From Rhabdothermincola_A sp041688815 (GTDB lineage: Bacteria > Actinomycetota > Acidimicrobiia > Acidimicrobiales > Acidimicrobilacustridaceae): a stretch of 64,000 nt of DNA. Position 1 is the first letter of the stretch. Each line of letters opens with the position of its first letter. The notes below the pieces were generated by a model. The model saw nothing but the letters and a program-made list of their open reading frames with translations, was not told where the DNA came from and did no database searches. Of this stretch, positions 50,505 to 59,521 are shown piece after piece. The stretch lies in the NCBI GenBank assembly GCA_041688815.1, contig JBDNHK010000007.1, positions 1 through 64,000 of the forward strand, given 5' to 3'. Position numbers and translations under genes: made by a program.

Positions 50505-50520
50505 GTATCACGCGTGATAC
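50505..50520. promoter_or_regulatory. 16-bp perfect palindrome, operator of the Phd-VapC module
   Basis: GTATCACGCGTGATAC is its own reverse complement. It ends 9 nt upstream of the antitoxin GTG, where a Phd-type repressor would block transcription. Confidence 0.75.
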
Positions 50521-50581
50521 GCACCGCCGCTGACCAATTGCGGATCCGACGAGGGCGGGCGGGGCGCCGCCGCCGGTCGGC

Positions 50582-52213
50582 TCAGTCCGCGGGCGCGGCG
50601 TCCTCGGCGAGGGCCACGGCCTTGGCCCAGCGGTAGTCGGCCTTGCCCGAGGGGGAGCGCACCATCTCGTCCACGAAGTGGACCTCACGGGGCAGCTTGT
50701 ACGACGCCAGCATCTGGCGGGCGTGGTCGCGGAGCTCGTCGACCGTGGGGCGGGCGTCGCCACGGGGCGCGATGACGGCGGTGACCCGTTCACCGAAGCG
50801 TTCGTCGGGCACGCCCACGACGACGGCGTCGAAGACGTCGGGGTGGCCTTTCAGCACCAGCTCGACCTCTTCGGGGTAGATCTTCTCGCCCCCGGAGTTG
50901 ATCGACACCGACCCCCGCCCGAGCAGGGTGATGGTGCCGTCGGCCTCGGCGATGGCCATGTCGCCCGGCACCACCCAACGCTCGCCGTTGATCGTCGGGA
51001 ACGTCTCGGCGGTCTTCTTCTCGTCCTTGTAGTACCCGAGGGGGATGTGGCCCCGGCGGACCAGGCGCCCCACCTGGCCACCGCCGGGGGTGGTGGGGTT
51101 GCCCTCGTCATCGATCACCAGCGTGTGGTCACCAAAGGTGAACTGCGGCCGGCCCTGGGCGTCGCTGCTGCTTCCCGTTCCCTGGAAGCCGGTCTCGGAG
51201 GCGCCGATGGCGTCGAAGAGGATGATGTTGGGCATCAGTTCGGTGAGCCGCTGCTTCACCGACGGAGAGAGGATGGCCCCGCCGGAGCTGACGAGGAACA
51301 GCGAGGACAGGTCGACGGACTCGGGGAGCGACTCGAGCGCATCGGTCAGCGGACGGGCCTGGGCGTCGCCGACCAGCGACATGGCCACGACCTTCTCGTC
51401 GGAGGCGATGCGCCACACCTCTGCCGGGTCGAGGTGCCGGGACGCGTTCAGGATCAACGTCGCCCCGCCGAGCGCGGCCACGATGGACGTCCACTGGGCG
51501 GCGCCGTGCATGAGCGGCGCCACCGGGAACGTGGCGGTGAGAGCGGACGTGGCCGCACGTTCGGCCACCTGCGAGGGCTCGTCCAGCGGTGGGGTCATGG
51601 TGGTCATCACCGGGCCGATGGTGGCCTTGAAGAAGTCGTCCTGGCGCCACATCACGCCCTTGGGCATGCCCGTGGTGCCGCCGGTGTAGAGCATGTAGAG
51701 GTCGTCACCGCTGCGGGCACCGAACCCGCGCTCGGGGGACGCCGCGGCCAGGGCGTCCTCGTAGGCCACGGCGTCGCACACCGAGATGTCGGCCCCGGAG
51801 CCGTCGTCGATGGCCAGGCAGACCCGCAGAAGGGGACAGTCGTCGCGGACGGCGCCGATGCGCTCGGAGAACTCGGCCCCGTGCACCACCGCGACGAGAT
51901 CGGCGTTGTCGAACAGGTAGCGCAACTCGTTCTCGACGTAGCGGTAGTTCACGTTCACCGGCACCGCCCGCAGCTTCCACAGAGCCCACTGCGCCTCGAC
52001 CCACTCGGGCGAGTTGTAGGCGTAGATGCCGACCTTGTCGCCCGGCACGATGCCGCGATCGGCGAGGGCATGGGCCAACCGGTTGGCTCGGGCGTCGAGC
52101 TCGGCGAAGGTGAGGCGACGCGGACCTCCCACGGCGTTCGGCACCACCAGGGCCTCGCGGTCGGGGATCACGTCGACCACCGACTCGAACAGATCGGCCA
52201 GGTTCCAGATCAT
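50582..52213 (-). CDS. acyl-CoA synthetase (FadD-like, AMP-binding)
   Basis: 543 residues. ATG 52213 is chosen because GGAGG lies 5 nt upstream (an in-frame TTG at 52234 is less likely). P-loop YTGGTTGMPKGV, A5 motif IGASETGFQG, A7/A8 GDMAIAEADGTITLLGRG with SINSGGEKIYPEEVE, and the catalytic Lys in SGKADYRWAK. It makes acyl-AMP and then acyl-CoA. Divergent from a Baeyer-Villiger monooxygenase operon, so the natural substrate may be a hydroxy or keto acid from ring cleavage. Confidence 0.88.
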   Translation of the reverse strand: MIWNLADLFESVVDVIPDREALVVPNAVGGPRRLTFAELDARANRLAHALADRGIVPGDKVGIYAYNSPEWVEAQWALWKLRAVPVNVNYRYVENELRYLFDNADLVAVVHGAEFSERIGAVRDDCPLLRVCLAIDDGSGADISVCDAVAYEDALAAASPERGFGARSGDDLYMLYTGGTTGMPKGVMWRQDDFFKATIGPVMTTMTPPLDEPSQVAERAATSALTATFPVAPLMHGAAQWTSIVAALGGATLILNASRHLDPAEVWRIASDEKVVAMSLVGDAQARPLTDALESLPESVDLSSLFLVSSGGAILSPSVKQRLTELMPNIILFDAIGASETGFQGTGSSSDAQGRPQFTFGDHTLVIDDEGNPTTPGGGQVGRLVRRGHIPLGYYKDEKKTAETFPTINGERWVVPGDMAIAEADGTITLLGRGSVSINSGGEKIYPEEVELVLKGHPDVFDAVVVGVPDERFGERVTAVIAPRGDARPTVDELRDHARQMLASYKLPREVHFVDEMVRSPSGKADYRWAKAVALAEDAAPAD

Positions 52214-52398
52214 CAGGTCCTCCAGGATCGGCAACGTGGTCCGGAACGGTAGTTCCGGTGCACGGCCGCCGAGCGGCGGCTTTCGGCGCCCGTGCTGACG
52301 CGGCTGTTAGAATTCACTTATGGCGTGACGGGTCGGCCTCTTTGCCCGGTGCCAGCGCCGTCCGGCCCATGGGCCGGTCCGAGGGGGAGGGGACGAGA

Positions 52399-54219
52399 GT
52401 GGCAGATGAAGTCGCGGCGGACGACGACCCGGAGTCCACCCGAGCCAAGTACCGGGCCGAGCGCGACAAGCGCCTCGTGCCCGGTCGCGCCGCCATCCGC
52501 GACCTGGCCCACGACGAGGTCTTCTCGGCCTATCGGCGGGACCCGTTCACCCCGTACACCGACCGTGACCCGATCGGCGACGAGGTCGACGTCGTCATCG
52601 TGGGGGGAGGGATCGCCGGGCTGTTGGCCGGGGCCGAGCTGCGCCGCCATGGCATCGAGCGCATCCGCATCGTCGATCAGGCCGGAGGCGTGGGCGGCAC
52701 CTGGTACTGGAACCGTTACCCGGGGGTGATGTGCGACATCGAGTCCTACATCTACCTCCCGATGCTCGAGGAGCTCGGCTACGTGCCGAAGGAGCGCTAC
52801 GCCTCGGGTGAGGAGATCCGGCGGCACCTCGAGGCCATCGCCGACCGGTTCGACCTGGTGCCCGACGCTCTCTTCCACACCGGCGTCACCCGGGCCGAGT
52901 GGAACGAGACCGCGGCCCGATGGCGGGTCCACACCGACCGTGGTGACGAGATCAACAGTCGCCATTACGTGCTCGCGGTCGGCATCCTCAACCTGCTGAA
53001 GCTGCCGGCCGTCACCGGTATGGAGCAGTTCGAGGGCCATTCGTTCCACACGGCCCGATGGGACTACGCCTACACCGGTGGCGCGCCCGGTGCGCCGCTC
53101 ACTCAGCTTTTCGACAAGACCGTGGGCCTCGTCGGTACCGGCGCCACCGGAATCCAGTGTGTGAAGGCCCTGGCCGAGGGGGCCGAGCACGTCTACGTCT
53201 TCCAGCGCACCCCTTCAGCCATCGGGGTGCGGGGCAACTGCCCCACCCCCGTCGACTTCTCCTCGGCCCTACGTCCGGGTTGGCAACAGGACCGGATGGA
53301 CAACTTCCAGGCCATCATGCTCGGCCGACCCGTCGACGAGGACCTGACCGACGACGGGTGGACGCACCACTACGCCGCCCCTCAGCGCCTGCCCCGTCCC
53401 CCGGACGTGAGCCTCGAAACCTTCCTGCGCTCGGCCGAGGACGTCGACTTCTCGATCATGGAGCAGCACCGCCGGCGCGTCGCCGAGCTGGTGGCCGACC
53501 CGGCCACAGCCGAAGCCATGAAGCCCTACTACCGTTACATCTGCAAGCGTCCCTGCTTCCACGACGACTACCTCGAGGTGTTCAACGAACCCAACGTCAC
53601 GCTGGTCGACTGCCCCGGCGGGTTCGAGCGCGTGAGCGAGCACGGACCCGTGGTCGACGGCCGGCAGTACGAGGTGGACCTGCTCGTCTACGGCACCGGC
53701 TTCGAGGCCGAGGTCACCCCGGTGTTCCGCCGGGCCGGGCACGACATCGTGGGTCGAGGTGGCGTCACCCTCGCCGAGAAGTGGGTCGACGGCGCGGCCA
53801 GCCTCTACGGCATGATGAGCCGCGGCTTCCCGAACCTGTTCATCATGCCCGCCCCGGGGCAGCAGGCTGTCGTGACCGTCAACTACACCCAGCTCGCGGT
53901 GTTGGGAGCCGAGTTCGTGGCGGGTGTGGTCGGCGCCCTCGCACGGCGCGGCGTGGACGCGTTCGACGTGAGCGCCGAGGCCGAGGCCGACTGGACGCAG
54001 AACATCGTCGACTCCTACGTCGACTCCAGCGCGGTGATGTCGGCCTGCACCCCGTCGAGGATCAACAACGAGGGTCACCCCGAGGCCGCCAACCCCCGCA
54101 ACGGCAACTTCGGCCGGGGGCTCGGCGACTACTTCGCCTATCGCGACCGGTTGCAGCAGTGGCTCGCCGGGGGCGACTTCGACGGCCTCGAGCTCGACGT
54201 GCGGACGGCGGCGCCGTGA
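52399..54219 (+). CDS. Baeyer-Villiger-type FAD/NADPH monooxygenase
   Basis: 606 residues. GTG 52399 with a GGGAGGGG ribosome-binding site gives an N-terminal extension of about 70 residues before the FAD fold (VVIVGGGIAGLLAG). The NADP fold is GTGATGIQ, and the BVMO fingerprint FxGxxxHTxxWD is present as FEGHSFHTARWDY. The extended N-terminus and the WYWNRYPGVMCDIES block match cyclohexanone/cyclopentadecanone/steroid-type BVMOs. It converts a ketone to an ester or lactone. First gene of a three-gene operon. A TAGAAT box (52308-52313) upstream is a weak promoter candidate. Confidence 0.9.
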   Translation: MADEVAADDDPESTRAKYRAERDKRLVPGRAAIRDLAHDEVFSAYRRDPFTPYTDRDPIGDEVDVVIVGGGIAGLLAGAELRRHGIERIRIVDQAGGVGGTWYWNRYPGVMCDIESYIYLPMLEELGYVPKERYASGEEIRRHLEAIADRFDLVPDALFHTGVTRAEWNETAARWRVHTDRGDEINSRHYVLAVGILNLLKLPAVTGMEQFEGHSFHTARWDYAYTGGAPGAPLTQLFDKTVGLVGTGATGIQCVKALAEGAEHVYVFQRTPSAIGVRGNCPTPVDFSSALRPGWQQDRMDNFQAIMLGRPVDEDLTDDGWTHHYAAPQRLPRPPDVSLETFLRSAEDVDFSIMEQHRRRVAELVADPATAEAMKPYYRYICKRPCFHDDYLEVFNEPNVTLVDCPGGFERVSEHGPVVDGRQYEVDLLVYGTGFEAEVTPVFRRAGHDIVGRGGVTLAEKWVDGAASLYGMMSRGFPNLFIMPAPGQQAVVTVNYTQLAVLGAEFVAGVVGALARRGVDAFDVSAEAEADWTQNIVDSYVDSSAVMSACTPSRINNEGHPEAANPRNGNFGRGLGDYFAYRDRLQQWLAGGDFDGLELDVRTAAP

Positions 54220-54262
54220 TCGCCGTCGCCGGACGTTGACGAGCGGGCGCGGAGGATCGGCG

Positions 54263-55957
54263 ATGGTCGCGAAGCGGGTGGTGGTGGTCACCGGGGGCGG
54301 TGGGGGGATCGGCGCGGCCATCGCCGAAGAACTCGGACGCAACGGCGACTTCGTCGTCACCCTCGACCCGCTGGTGTCGCTCGACGGTTCGGAACAGCTC
54401 CCGCCGCCGGAGGAGACCACGGCGGGGCGCATCGTCGCCGCCGGCGGGGCGGCGCGGGCGTCGTCGGCGTCGGTGACCGACGCGGTCGCGGTGCGGGCCC
54501 TGTTCGAGGGCCTGGTCGGCGAGTTCGGCCGCCTCGACGCGGTCGTCAACGTGGCCGGTATCAGCCGGCCCACCAGCTTCGCCGGCGGTGAGGAGCAGGA
54601 CTGGAACGACGTGCTCACCGTTCACCTCGGCGGCTACCTCAACGTGCTCGGGTCGGCGCTGCCGCTGATGGCCGAGGTCGGCCACGGCCGCATCGTGGGG
54701 GTGACGTCCGGTTCGGGGTGGCGGGCGGCCGACGCCGGCGCCTACGGCTGCGCCAAGCGAGCGGTGGCCTCGCTCACCTGGCAGCTCGGTGACCGGTCGC
54801 CACCCGGTGTGACCGTCAATGCCCTGTCCCCGATCGCCATGACCCGTATGGTCACCGCCGCGCTGGGTCGGGCGACGCGGCCCTCTCCCGGAGGTCCAGG
54901 TACGGGCTCGGCGGGTGGTCTCTCGCTCGCCACGATGCCCACACCGGAGCAGCTCGGGCCCATCGGGGCCTATCTGCTCGACGACGCCTTCACCGGACGC
55001 GGCCAGGTGGTGTTCGCCGGGGGCTCGGAGATCGCGGTGATCGACCGGCCCCGGTTCCTCGAGGTCGCCCGCACCGACCACATGGGCTCGCTGGCCCTCG
55101 CCCTCGAGACCCTGGTCGCCGGGGCGTTGGTGCCGGCCGAGGCCGGCCAGAAGAGCAACGGGGGCAGCACGCCTCGATTCGGGTCTGTCTTCGACCAGCC
55201 GGCAGGGGGTGCGCTCCCGTCGCCGGTCGTGCATTCGTGCGTGGTCGTCACCGATCGTCCCGAGGTGGCGGCTGCGGTCACCGCCGCCCTCGCCGCCCGC
55301 GAGGTGGTGTCGCTCATCATCGAGGCCGGCCCTGCCGAGGCCGGATTCGACGGGGCGTCGGCGGCGTTGGCGGCAACGGTCGAGCGCGACGGCCCGCTCG
55401 ACGCGGTGATCGTCGCCCTGGCCGGGCCGGCGGCGCCCCCGAGTGGGGTCAGCGACTGGGAGCGGGTGCTCACCGAGCACACCGGCATCGTGGACCAGAT
55501 CCACACCGACGCCGGGTGGGCGCGGGCCGTGGCCGACCAGGCCCAGCGGGCCGAACGACCGGTGCGTCTCGTCACGCTCACCGATGCCACCACGGCGGGG
55601 GGACGCACCCGGGCCCAGGCCTCGGCTCAGCTCGCCCGGGCGGCGATGCCCGCCACTGCGGGTCGCGTGGCGGCCTTCGCGGTGAGCGTCGAGACGTCGT
55701 TGACGGTTGCTGGCTCCGCCGGTGAGGCGGCCGTTGGTGAGCTCGTGGCCCACCTGCTCTGCTCGCCCGGAGCCGGGGCGTTGAGCGGCGCGGAGTTGGC
55801 CCTCGGCGCGGGATGGGTCGGGCTGCGCAGCCATCCTCGGCCCCTCGCCAGCGTCGCCTTCGGAGGGCCAGCCATCCCCGACTGGCTCCACGTCCCGTTA
55901 CAGGAGATCCTCACCCCGGCGCCACCGGTGGCCGGGCCCGAGGGGCCGGACCGATGA
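54263..55957 (+). CDS. two-domain SDR: active N-terminal dehydrogenase plus degenerate second Rossmann half
   Basis: 564 residues from ATG 54263 (GGAGGA upstream). N-terminal SDR: TGGGGGIG, NVAGISR (for NNAG), catalytic Ser in TSGSG and YGCAK. After residue about 280, a second alpha/beta segment (VVHSCVVVTDRPEVAAAV..., LDAVIVALAG, RLVTLTDATTAGG) resembles an SDR or NAD domain without glycine-rich loop, Tyr or Lys. It probably oxidises the alcohol precursor or reduces a keto product in the BVMO pathway. The second half is perhaps structural. Confidence 0.8.
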   Translation: MVAKRVVVVTGGGGGIGAAIAEELGRNGDFVVTLDPLVSLDGSEQLPPPEETTAGRIVAAGGAARASSASVTDAVAVRALFEGLVGEFGRLDAVVNVAGISRPTSFAGGEEQDWNDVLTVHLGGYLNVLGSALPLMAEVGHGRIVGVTSGSGWRAADAGAYGCAKRAVASLTWQLGDRSPPGVTVNALSPIAMTRMVTAALGRATRPSPGGPGTGSAGGLSLATMPTPEQLGPIGAYLLDDAFTGRGQVVFAGGSEIAVIDRPRFLEVARTDHMGSLALALETLVAGALVPAEAGQKSNGGSTPRFGSVFDQPAGGALPSPVVHSCVVVTDRPEVAAAVTAALAAREVVSLIIEAGPAEAGFDGASAALAATVERDGPLDAVIVALAGPAAPPSGVSDWERVLTEHTGIVDQIHTDAGWARAVADQAQRAERPVRLVTLTDATTAGGRTRAQASAQLARAAMPATAGRVAAFAVSVETSLTVAGSAGEAAVGELVAHLLCSPGAGALSGAELALGAGWVGLRSHPRPLASVAFGGPAIPDWLHVPLQEILTPAPPVAGPEGPDR

Positions 55958-56838
55958 CGTCCGGGGAGCAGAAGGGCCCGGTTCCCGCCCGGGTGGTGGA
56001 CGCCCACGTGCACCTGTGGGACCCCGCCCGCGCCGATTGGTACCCGTATCTGTCGGGAGGAATGAAGCTCGACATGGGCGATGTCGATGGGATGGCCCGG
56101 CTCTTCGACGTGCCGACCTACCAGGCGGAGGCGGCGGGGTGGAACGTGGAGAAGCTGGTGAACGTGGCCGCGGCGACCGGCCACCACTCCGTCGACGAGA
56201 CCCTCGAACTCGATCGCCGCGCCGACGACGAGGGATATCCCGCCGCCATCGTCGGGGGTGTCCCGCCCACGGAGACGGTAGCCGAGGCCGTGGCCCTCAT
56301 CGATCGCCAGATGGCCGCTTCCCGCTTCCGGGGAGTGCGCCCGATGGGGCTCCACGACGGGCCGCTGCCGCGCTCCGAGGTGCTCGGCGCGCTTCAGGAC
56401 CGGGGCCTGCTGTTCGAGCTGATGGCCCATCCCGACCAGCTCCAGGCGGCGGCCCGCGGCCTGGCGGATTTCGACGATCTGGTGGTCGTGGTCGAGCACA
56501 CGGGGTGGCCCCGCTCGGGCTCGGACGAGGAGCATGCCCTGTGGCGGGTGGGCATCGACGCTCTCGCCGGGCTGGGTGACCGTGTCGTCTGCAAGTTGTC
56601 GGGGTTGGCCATGCCGTTGGGCTCGATGGACGCCGAGGCCTTTCGCCCCTGGCTCGAGTACGCCATCGAGGCGTTCGGGGTCGACCGGTGCATGTTCGCC
56701 AGCAACTTCCCCGTCGACGGCCTGCACGGCACCTTTGACGAGCTGTACCTCGCGTTCACCGGCGTGACCGCCGGCCTCGGTGCCGAGGCCCGCGAACTGC
56801 TCTTCGCCGCCAACGCCGAGCGGGTCTACCGCTGTTGA
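55954..56838 (+). CDS. amidohydrolase-2 family hydrolase (lactonase-like)
   Basis: 294 residues, with the start overlapping the SDR stop (ATGA). N-terminal metal motif VDAHVHLWDP (HxH), VGGVPP, GVRPMGL, VVEHTGWP, VCKLSGLAMP, and SNFPVDGLHG with the last metal/Asp position. This TIM-barrel group includes gluconolactone- or 2-pyrone-4,6-dicarboxylate-type lactonases. Its place behind a BVMO makes hydrolysis of the lactone product the best guess. Confidence 0.85.
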   Translation: MTSGEQKGPVPARVVDAHVHLWDPARADWYPYLSGGMKLDMGDVDGMARLFDVPTYQAEAAGWNVEKLVNVAAATGHHSVDETLELDRRADDEGYPAAIVGGVPPTETVAEAVALIDRQMAASRFRGVRPMGLHDGPLPRSEVLGALQDRGLLFELMAHPDQLQAAARGLADFDDLVVVVEHTGWPRSGSDEEHALWRVGIDALAGLGDRVVCKLSGLAMPLGSMDAEAFRPWLEYAIEAFGVDRCMFASNFPVDGLHGTFDELYLAFTGVTAGLGAEARELLFAANAERVYRC

Positions 56839-56867
56839 TCACCCGGCGCCGTCGCCGGGCCGGGCGG

Positions 56868-56873
56868 TAACGT
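56868..56873 (+). promoter_or_regulatory. -10 element (TAACGT) for proC
   Basis: TAACGT ends 6 nt before the ATG at 56880, giving a leaderless start separate from the operon upstream. Confidence 0.45.
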
Positions 56874-56879
56874 CGTCTC

Positions 56880-57671
56880 ATGGTGCGACTGCAGATCGTG
56901 GGCGGCGGAAAGATGGGGGAGGCCCTCCTCGGTGGCCTTCTCGCCGGGAAGTGGGCCGAGCCGGGCGAACTGGCCGTGGTGGAACGGGTCGAGGCCCGCC
57001 GGGCCGAGCTGACGGCTTCGTACCCGGAGGTGGCCGTGCTCGAACAGCCCACCGCGTGCGACGGAGCCCTGCTGGCCGTGAAGCCCGGTGACGTCGCTGA
57101 CACGTGCGCCGAGATCGCACTGGCCGGCGTGCGCCGGGTGGTGTCGATCGCCGCCGGGGTGACCACGCCCGCGCTCGAAGCCGCCCTCGGTGGCGGCGTG
57201 GCTGTGGTGCGGGCGATGCCCAACACCCCGGCGGTCGTCGGTGCCGGCGCCTCCGCCGTCGCCGGGGGCACCAGCGCGTCGGCCGCCGACGTCGACTGGG
57301 CGATGTCGATCCTCGGCGCGGTCGGTGTGGTGGTCCGGGTCTCGGAGGCCCAGCTCGACGCCGTCACCGGGCTGTCCGGCTCGGGCCCCGCGTACGTGTT
57401 CCTCGTGGCCGAGAGCCTCATCGAAGCCGGCGTGCTGGTCGGGCTCTCCCGCGAGGTCGCGGAGGTGCTGGCCGTGCAGACCCTGCTCGGCTCGGCCCGG
57501 TTGCTCGAGTCGAGCGACGAGCATGCCGCCGCTCTGCGGGCGGCCGTCACCTCACCCGGCGGCACCACGGCCGCAGGCCTGCACGCCCTCGAGACGGGCG
57601 GACTGCGCGCCGCCGTGCTCAACGCCGTCGTCGCCTCCACCGCCCGGGCCGGGGAGCTGGGCCGGGCCTGA
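56880..57671 (+). CDS. proC: pyrroline-5-carboxylate reductase
   Basis: 263 residues. NADP fold IVGGGKMGEALLGGLL, LAVKPGDV, VVRAMPNTPAVVGAG, and the C-terminal dimer domain VTGLSGSGPAYVFLVAESLIEAGVLVGL with SPGGTTAAGLHALE. It makes proline from P5C. Complete and of usual length. Confidence 0.94.
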   Translation: MVRLQIVGGGKMGEALLGGLLAGKWAEPGELAVVERVEARRAELTASYPEVAVLEQPTACDGALLAVKPGDVADTCAEIALAGVRRVVSIAAGVTTPALEAALGGGVAVVRAMPNTPAVVGAGASAVAGGTSASAADVDWAMSILGAVGVVVRVSEAQLDAVTGLSGSGPAYVFLVAESLIEAGVLVGLSREVAEVLAVQTLLGSARLLESSDEHAAALRAAVTSPGGTTAAGLHALETGGLRAAVLNAVVASTARAGELGRA

Positions 57672-57704
57672 TCGTCCGCCACCGGCTGCGAGCCGGGCGC
57701 CCGG

Positions 57705-57710
57705 TAGCCT
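57705..57710 (+). promoter_or_regulatory. -10 element (TAGCCT) for the DUF62 gene
   Basis: TAGCCT ends 9 nt before the ATG at 57720. Confidence 0.35.
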
Positions 57711-57719
57711 GCACCCGTC

Positions 57720-58604
57720 ATGGCACCGCGGTACGACACGATCACCTTCCTCTCCGACTACGGGCAGGTCGACGAGTTCGTGGGGATCGTGCACTCGGTG
57801 ATTCGTTCCATCGCCCCCGGGGTGGCCGTGGTCGATCTCACCCACGACATCCACCCCTACGACGTGCGGGCCGGTGCCCTCACCCTGGCCCGTAGCGCCC
57901 AGTTCCTCTGCCCGGGGGTGGTGCTGGCCGTGGTCGACCCCGCCGTGGGCACCGTCCGCCGTCCCATCGCCGTCGAGGTGGGTGACGGAGCGTCGGTGCT
58001 GGTCGGCCCGGACAACGGGCTGTTGGCTCCCGCCGTGGCCATGTGCGGAGGGGCCACCCGTGCCGTGGTGCTCACCGCCGAGGAGTTCCGGCTCGACACC
58101 GGTGCCGCCACCTTCGACGGGCGCGACATCTTCGGGCCGGCCGCCGCCCACCTGTGCCAGGGTGTGCCCCTCGTCGACCTCGGCCCCGAGGTCGACCCCG
58201 TCACCCTCATGCCCGCTCTGGTGCCGCTGAGCCGGGCCGAGGGCGGGGAGCTGATCGCGGAGGTGCTGTGGGTGGACCGTTACGGCAACGCTCAGCTGAA
58301 CGTGGAACCCGAGGAGCTCGACCGCTACGACAACCGGTTGGCGGTGCTCGTCGAGGACGGTCACCACACCGGTCGCCGCGCCACGACGTTCGCTCAAGTC
58401 GCCCCGGGTGAGGTGGGCCTCGTCGTCGACTCCTACGGTCTGGTGGCCCTCGCCCTCGATCGCGACTCCGCCGCCCGCGAGCTCGGGCTGTCGGCGGGCT
58501 CGTCGGTCGTGATCCGCTCGCTCGACGACGACGGCCCTTCCGGTGTCGTCACCCCTGTCACGTTGTCGATCCGCCGCACCAGCAGCGAGGAGGGTTCAGA
58601 GTGA
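57720..58604 (+). CDS. SAM hydrolase / SAM hydroxide adenosyltransferase (DUF62, fluorinase superfamily)
   Basis: 294 residues. N-terminal FLSDYGQVDEFVG, then the water-activating triad region: Asp and Arg in VVDPAVGTVRRPI, GPDNGLLAPA, and His in GRDIFGPAAAHL. C-terminal barrel with WVDRYGNAQLN. The Asp-Arg-His set is that of the hydroxide adenosyltransferases (SAM to adenosine plus methionine), not of fluorinases or chlorinases. A small membrane-helix ORF overlaps the end by 4 bp. Confidence 0.9.
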   Translation: MAPRYDTITFLSDYGQVDEFVGIVHSVIRSIAPGVAVVDLTHDIHPYDVRAGALTLARSAQFLCPGVVLAVVDPAVGTVRRPIAVEVGDGASVLVGPDNGLLAPAVAMCGGATRAVVLTAEEFRLDTGAATFDGRDIFGPAAAHLCQGVPLVDLGPEVDPVTLMPALVPLSRAEGGELIAEVLWVDRYGNAQLNVEPEELDRYDNRLAVLVEDGHHTGRRATTFAQVAPGEVGLVVDSYGLVALALDRDSAARELGLSAGSSVVIRSLDDDGPSGVVTPVTLSIRRTSSEEGSE

Positions 58605-58690
58605 GACCGGCCACCGTCATCGCGTTGGGTGTCCTGCTCCTCGTGATACTTGGCGCAGCAAGTTTCCAGTTGTTCATCCTCGCCCGCTGA
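58601..58690 (+). CDS. 29-residue single-helix membrane microprotein
   Basis: The GTG at 58601 overlaps the DUF62 stop (GTGA), and GGAGG lies 8 nt upstream inside the DUF62 gene. The peptide is almost entirely one hydrophobic helix flanked by a basic start (MRPAT) and end (LAR). No family is recognised. The ribosome-binding site, coupling and helix character argue that it is expressed. Confidence 0.55.
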   Translation: MRPATVIALGVLLLVILGAASFQLFILAR

Positions 58691-58705
58691 CGGCGATGCC
58701 GTCGA

Positions 58706-59521
58706 TCAGGACCGTGAGGCCAACCGGTCCCGGGTGAAACGTCGGCTGTTCAGCCAGAGCAGCGCCCCGGCCAGCACCCACAGCGCGGTACCGACGCCGA
58801 TCACGCCGAGGGGCGGGAGCAGCAGCATCGCCGACGCCTGGGCCGCAGCCAGGAAGATGAGCGGGAGGATGACCGCGCCACCCAACTGGTTGGCCTCCTG
58901 GGTGGTCTTGGCCCTCGACGACACCACGACGAGCAGGCCGAGCGACAGCAGCGCCACGGCCGGCCCGACCCACACCACCATCAAGAAGAACTGGCTGTAG
59001 GGAAGGAAGATTCGGCCCATGACCGGCCAGGCCACGGCGTTGCCGACGATGGCGAACACCACCGCGCCGATCCAGGTGATGATCACGGCGGGGATGAAGG
59101 CCGAGAGGACTTTGGCCACGAAGAGGTCGCGGTCGCTGATGGGCAGGTGCAGGACCACCTCGAGGGTGCGGCGCTCCTTCTCGCCGGCGAAGGTGTCGGC
59201 GGCCAACACCGCTGAGACCATCAGGGGGATGACCAGCAGGAGCGGGGGGAGCAGGTACCCGAGCACCAACACGATCAGTTGCTCCTTCTCCGGCAGCGAG
59301 AGGATGGGATCGGCCAGGCCCGACATCAACGGGGAACTGAGGGCGTTGCCGACCTGATCGGTGGGCACGGACCGGGCGATGAGCCCGATACCGAAAGGGA
59401 GCGCCAGCAACAAGACGGCGGGCACCAGGATCATCGGGAGCACGATGGCCTTCGAGCGCCGCACCGCGCGCAGGTCACGGCCGACGATGGTGCGCACGGC
59501 CAGGGTGTCGACGGCGGTCAC
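58706..59521 (-). CDS. ABC-2 type transporter permease
   Basis: 271 residues from GTG 59521, overlapping the ATPase stop by 4 bp. Six hydrophobic helices. The first loop has a charged RDLRAVRRSKAIV element, and the conserved FAGEKERRTLEVVLHLPISDRDL motif after helix 2 marks NatB-like ABC-2 permeases. Export of sodium, drug or lipid is possible; the cargo is unknown. Confidence 0.86.
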   Translation of the reverse strand: MTAVDTLAVRTIVGRDLRAVRRSKAIVLPMILVPAVLLLALPFGIGLIARSVPTDQVGNALSSPLMSGLADPILSLPEKEQLIVLVLGYLLPPLLLVIPLMVSAVLAADTFAGEKERRTLEVVLHLPISDRDLFVAKVLSAFIPAVIITWIGAVVFAIVGNAVAWPVMGRIFLPYSQFFLMVVWVGPAVALLSLGLLVVVSSRAKTTQEANQLGGAVILPLIFLAAAQASAMLLLPPLGVIGVGTALWVLAGALLWLNSRRFTRDRLASRS

